In this document: positions 12,524 through 14,352 of the stretch, piece after piece
How the letters are laid out: every line of letters starts with the position of its first letter
Position numbering within the stretch: the first letter of the stretch is position 1
Assembly: GCA_020633495.1 (NCBI GenBank)
Contig: JACKDR010000051.1
Span: 1 to 14,352 of the forward strand
Origin: Kofleriaceae bacterium
Lineage (GTDB): Bacteria > Myxococcota_A > Polyangia > Haliangiales > Haliangiaceae
Direction: 5' to 3'
DNA length: 14,352 nucleotides
Position numbers and translations under genes: made by a program
The notes under the pieces: model-generated
What the model was told of the DNA's origin: nothing
Database searches by the model: none
What the model saw: the letters and a program-made list of their open reading frames with translations, nothing else

Positions 12524-13828
12524 ATGCCGGCCCTGGCGACCCTCGCGGTGGTGTTCGTCGGCATCGGTGGTGGCGACGCCGCGCGCGTCGACCGCCAGGT
12601 GCAGACCCTGCTGACCCGCGAGGCCGAGGTCGAGCTCGCCGAGGTCACCAATGCCCAGCGCAAGAAGCTGGCGACCCACGCCTCCGGCTCGTCGCAGCTG
12701 GTCCGCGACCTCCACGTCGACGGCCTGGTCGCCGGCCAGCTCGAGGCCCGCAAGCACGGCCTCAAGCTGACGCTGGTGGTCTACGGCGGTGATGGTCACC
12801 TGGTCGACCTGATCGAGCTGCCCCTGGGCAGCGCCGCGCTCGATCGCGACGCCCTCGACACCCTGCGCAGCTCGGTCATCGGCGACGTCACCGCGCTCGG
12901 CCGCGCCGCGCCGGAGCCCCGCAAGGCCAAGCCCGACAAGCCGGCCAAGAAGGCGCGTCGTGCGCCGCCCAAGGTCGAGCCCGAGCCGGAGCCCGAGATC
13001 GAGGTCCAGCCGGAGGTCGACGCCGACGCCGACGCCGACGACGTGCCCGGGCTCGACGACAGCGGCGACGGCGGTGACGGCGGCGGCGACGCCTTCGATC
13101 CCGACGATCTCGAGGACGAGCTCGGCGTCGACGGCGTCGAGGCGATGGGCGAGCTCGGCCCCGAGCCGGACCCGCTACGGCTCCGCGTGGTCGCGGGCTT
13201 CGGCATGGTCGCCCGCTCGTTCTCGCCCGGTCCCGCGACGATCCCCGCCTACTCGTCGGCGCCGGTGGCGTCGCTGCAGGTCGGCGGCGAGGTCCGCCCC
13301 AGCCGTCGCGTCACGCTGGCGGTCACCGCGGATCGCACCGTGTCGATGAGCACCCAGCTCGACGCCACCGCGGCGCCCACGACGATCTCGCGGTGGCAGG
13401 GCGTGGGCGGCTACCAGCTCACCGGCGGCACCGTCGAGATCTCCCTGGTCGGCGGCGTCGGTCGCCGGTCGACGGTGATCGAGTCCAAGGAGCCGATGCG
13501 GTCGCCCGACGCCCACTACGGCTACCTGGTCGCCGGCACCCAGATCGCGGTCGCGGTCGGCAAGCGCGCGACGCTGCACGGCGACGCCGCGATCGAGCCG
13601 GTGGTGACCGGCGCCGAGCCCACCGCGATGGCGTTCGGCCCGGCCCGGCGCTGGGGCCTGGAGCTGGGCGCCGGCCTCGAGGTCGCCGCCCGCGATCACC
13701 TCTACGTCCGCGCCGACGTCGGCTACCAGCGGTTCCAGTGGAGCTGGACCGCGGCCGGCGATCGCGGCTCGGGCGGCGCGGCCGACGTGTTCCCGAGCGC
13801 CTCGCTGGCGGTCGGCGCCAGCTACTGA
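12524..13828 (+). CDS. Predicted outer-membrane beta-barrel protein with charged linker
   Basis: A 434-residue protein from ATG 12524, one base after the Rieske stop and without its own Shine-Dalgarno sequence, so it is probably coupled. The N-terminus (MPALATLAVVFVGIGGGDAA) is a weak signal peptide. Residues about 20-126 form a small alpha/beta module (LVRDLHVDGLVAGQLEARKHGLKLTLVVYGGDGHLVDLIELPL). Residues 130-150 are Lys/Arg/Pro-rich, then 151-217 are Glu/Asp/Pro/Gly-rich, giving a linker split by charge. Residues about 218-434 alternate short amphipathic strands (LRLRVVAGFGMVARSF, APVASLQVGGEVRPS, RRWGLELGAGLEVAARDHLYVRADVGYQRFQWSW) and end SLAVGASY with a C-terminal Tyr, as in BAM-assembled barrels. 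This is a layout common in myxobacterial envelope proteins. Exact function unknown; it may be a surface scaffold for the Rieske protein. Confidence 0.8.
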   Translation: MPALATLAVVFVGIGGGDAARVDRQVQTLLTREAEVELAEVTNAQRKKLATHASGSSQLVRDLHVDGLVAGQLEARKHGLKLTLVVYGGDGHLVDLIELPLGSAALDRDALDTLRSSVIGDVTALGRAAPEPRKAKPDKPAKKARRAPPKVEPEPEPEIEVQPEVDADADADDVPGLDDSGDGGDGGGDAFDPDDLEDELGVDGVEAMGELGPEPDPLRLRVVAGFGMVARSFSPGPATIPAYSSAPVASLQVGGEVRPSRRVTLAVTADRTVSMSTQLDATAAPTTISRWQGVGGYQLTGGTVEISLVGGVGRRSTVIESKEPMRSPDAHYGYLVAGTQIAVAVGKRATLHGDAAIEPVVTGAEPTAMAFGPARRWGLELGAGLEVAARDHLYVRADVGYQRFQWSWTAAGDRGSGGAADVFPSASLAVGASY

Positions 13829-13838
13829 GCCGCGCGTC

Positions 13839-13854
13839 GGCGCGTCGGCGCGCC
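13839..13854. terminator. GC hairpin between convergent genes
   Basis: GGCGCG (13839-13844) pairs with CGCGCC (13849-13854) around a TCGG loop. It lies in the 37-base gap between the stop of the barrel gene and the end of the minus-strand gene at 13866. It is short and lacks a T tract. Confidence 0.4.
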
Positions 13855-13865
13855 CCGGCTTCGGG

Positions 13866-14352
13866 TCACGTGCGCTCGTCGTCGCCGCGTCGCCGCCGCT
13901 GCCACGCCACGCCCAGCGCGAGCAGGCCGGTCAGGCCCAGCGCCGCGCCGGCGCCGGCGCCGACGGTGGCGCCGGAGCTCGCCGGCTCGAGCGCGCCGGT
14001 CTTGCCCTGCGCCGAGCCCGACCCGGTGGCCGGCGGCGCCGGCTTCTTGACCTTCTTGCGCTTCTTGCGCGCCTTCTTGAGGCCGACCTCGGGCACGTCC
14101 TGCTTGATCATCCTGGGCAGCTTGACCTTGCCGCGGGGCGCGAACGCCAGCTTGCCGGCGCCGCGGGTCTGGCCGTCGAACGCGATGTCGTCGCCGTGCG
14201 GCGGGCCGCCCCAGATGCCGCGCTGCGGGTCCTTGCAGGCGATCTTGCCGGTCCACGGGTGGCGGATGATGTAGCGAGCCTGGAAGTTGTTGATGCTGTC
14301 CTCGCGCGCGCCCTCCTCGAGCTTGCCGTCGTCCTGCAGGAACTCGCGGCCG
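13866..14352 (-). CDS. C-terminal end of a membrane-anchored surface protein (partial)
   Basis: The reading frame is open to the right edge, so the start lies outside the window; 161 codons are visible. An internal ATG at 14111 is not the start, because coherent protein continues upstream (SINNFQARYIIRHPWTGKI, ACKDPQRGIWGGPP, HGDDIAFDGQTRGAGKLAF). A Lys-rich segment (LKKARKKRKKVKKP) and a Pro/Ala/Gly/Ser linker follow. The last 35 residues are GATVGAGAGAALGLTGLLAL, GVAWQ, four Arg and a short acidic tail. This is a hydrophobic anchor plus basic stop-transfer, like MYXO-CTERM but without its Gly-Cys. The upstream domain is not one I can name. The protein is probably exported and held by its C-terminus with the bulk outside the cytoplasm. 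It is convergent with the barrel gene. Confidence 0.7.
   Translation of the reverse strand, partial: GREFLQDDGKLEEGAREDSINNFQARYIIRHPWTGKIACKDPQRGIWGGPPHGDDIAFDGQTRGAGKLAFAPRGKVKLPRMIKQDVPEVGLKKARKKRKKVKKPAPPATGSGSAQGKTGALEPASSGATVGAGAGAALGLTGLLALGVAWQRRRRGDDERT

Overview
The window is very GC-rich (roughly three quarters G+C by eye), with dense, mostly short genes. Many encode secreted or lipid-anchored envelope proteins. One protein carries a clear MYXO-CTERM sorting segment (GGCSAGG, hydrophobic stretch, run of six Arg). With the Gly/Asp-rich lipoprotein linkers and the CxxxxCH-type cytochromes, this points to a myxobacterium (Myxococcota). The lineage within that phylum cannot be decided from this sequence. 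No rRNA, tRNA, CRISPR array, insertion sequence or phage gene was seen.

Layout. 1-118 (-): start of a secreted protein cut by the window edge. 316-1161 (+): lipoprotein with a HEMTH zinc-protease-like motif. 1412-3085 (+): multiheme c-type cytochrome lipoprotein, 16 candidate haem motifs in two tandem halves, followed by a very long hairpin. 3189-3953 (+): alpha/beta hydrolase. 3969-4364 (-): PilZ-domain protein (c-di-GMP receptor), facing the hydrolase tail to tail. 4526-6021 (+): two translationally coupled genes whose products look like DcrB/PsbP-fold proteins. 6095-6877 (-): Gly-rich protein of unknown function, convergent with them across a strong hairpin. 7046-8356 (+): family 8 glycoside hydrolase lipoprotein. 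8375-8890 (-): DUF1993 protein.

9074-11672 (-) is a tightly coupled three-gene envelope redox operon: a small cytochrome-like lipoprotein, a choice-of-anchor-V/MYXO-CTERM protein fused in frame to a DUF4266 lipoprotein, and a DUF3570 outer-membrane protein. The junctions are ATGA and TGATG. Divergent from it, 11932-13828 (+) encodes a Tat-exported Rieske [2Fe-2S] lipoprotein and, one base later, a predicted outer-membrane beta-barrel protein. 13866-14352 (-) is the C-terminal end of a surface protein with a membrane anchor and an Arg tail.

Together, 9074-13828 looks like an envelope redox locus: c-type haem motifs, a Rieske cluster, two outer-membrane barrel candidates and the DUF4266/DUF3570 pair. 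The large cytochrome at 1412 has the same theme but lies 6 kb away. The most unusual items are the MYXO-CTERM::DUF4266 fusion, the internally duplicated cytochrome with CX3CH and CX4CH motifs, and a T8-tailed intrinsic terminator pointing along the + strand on the far side of the opposing PilZ gene. Most other terminator candidates here are pure GC hairpins without a U tract.
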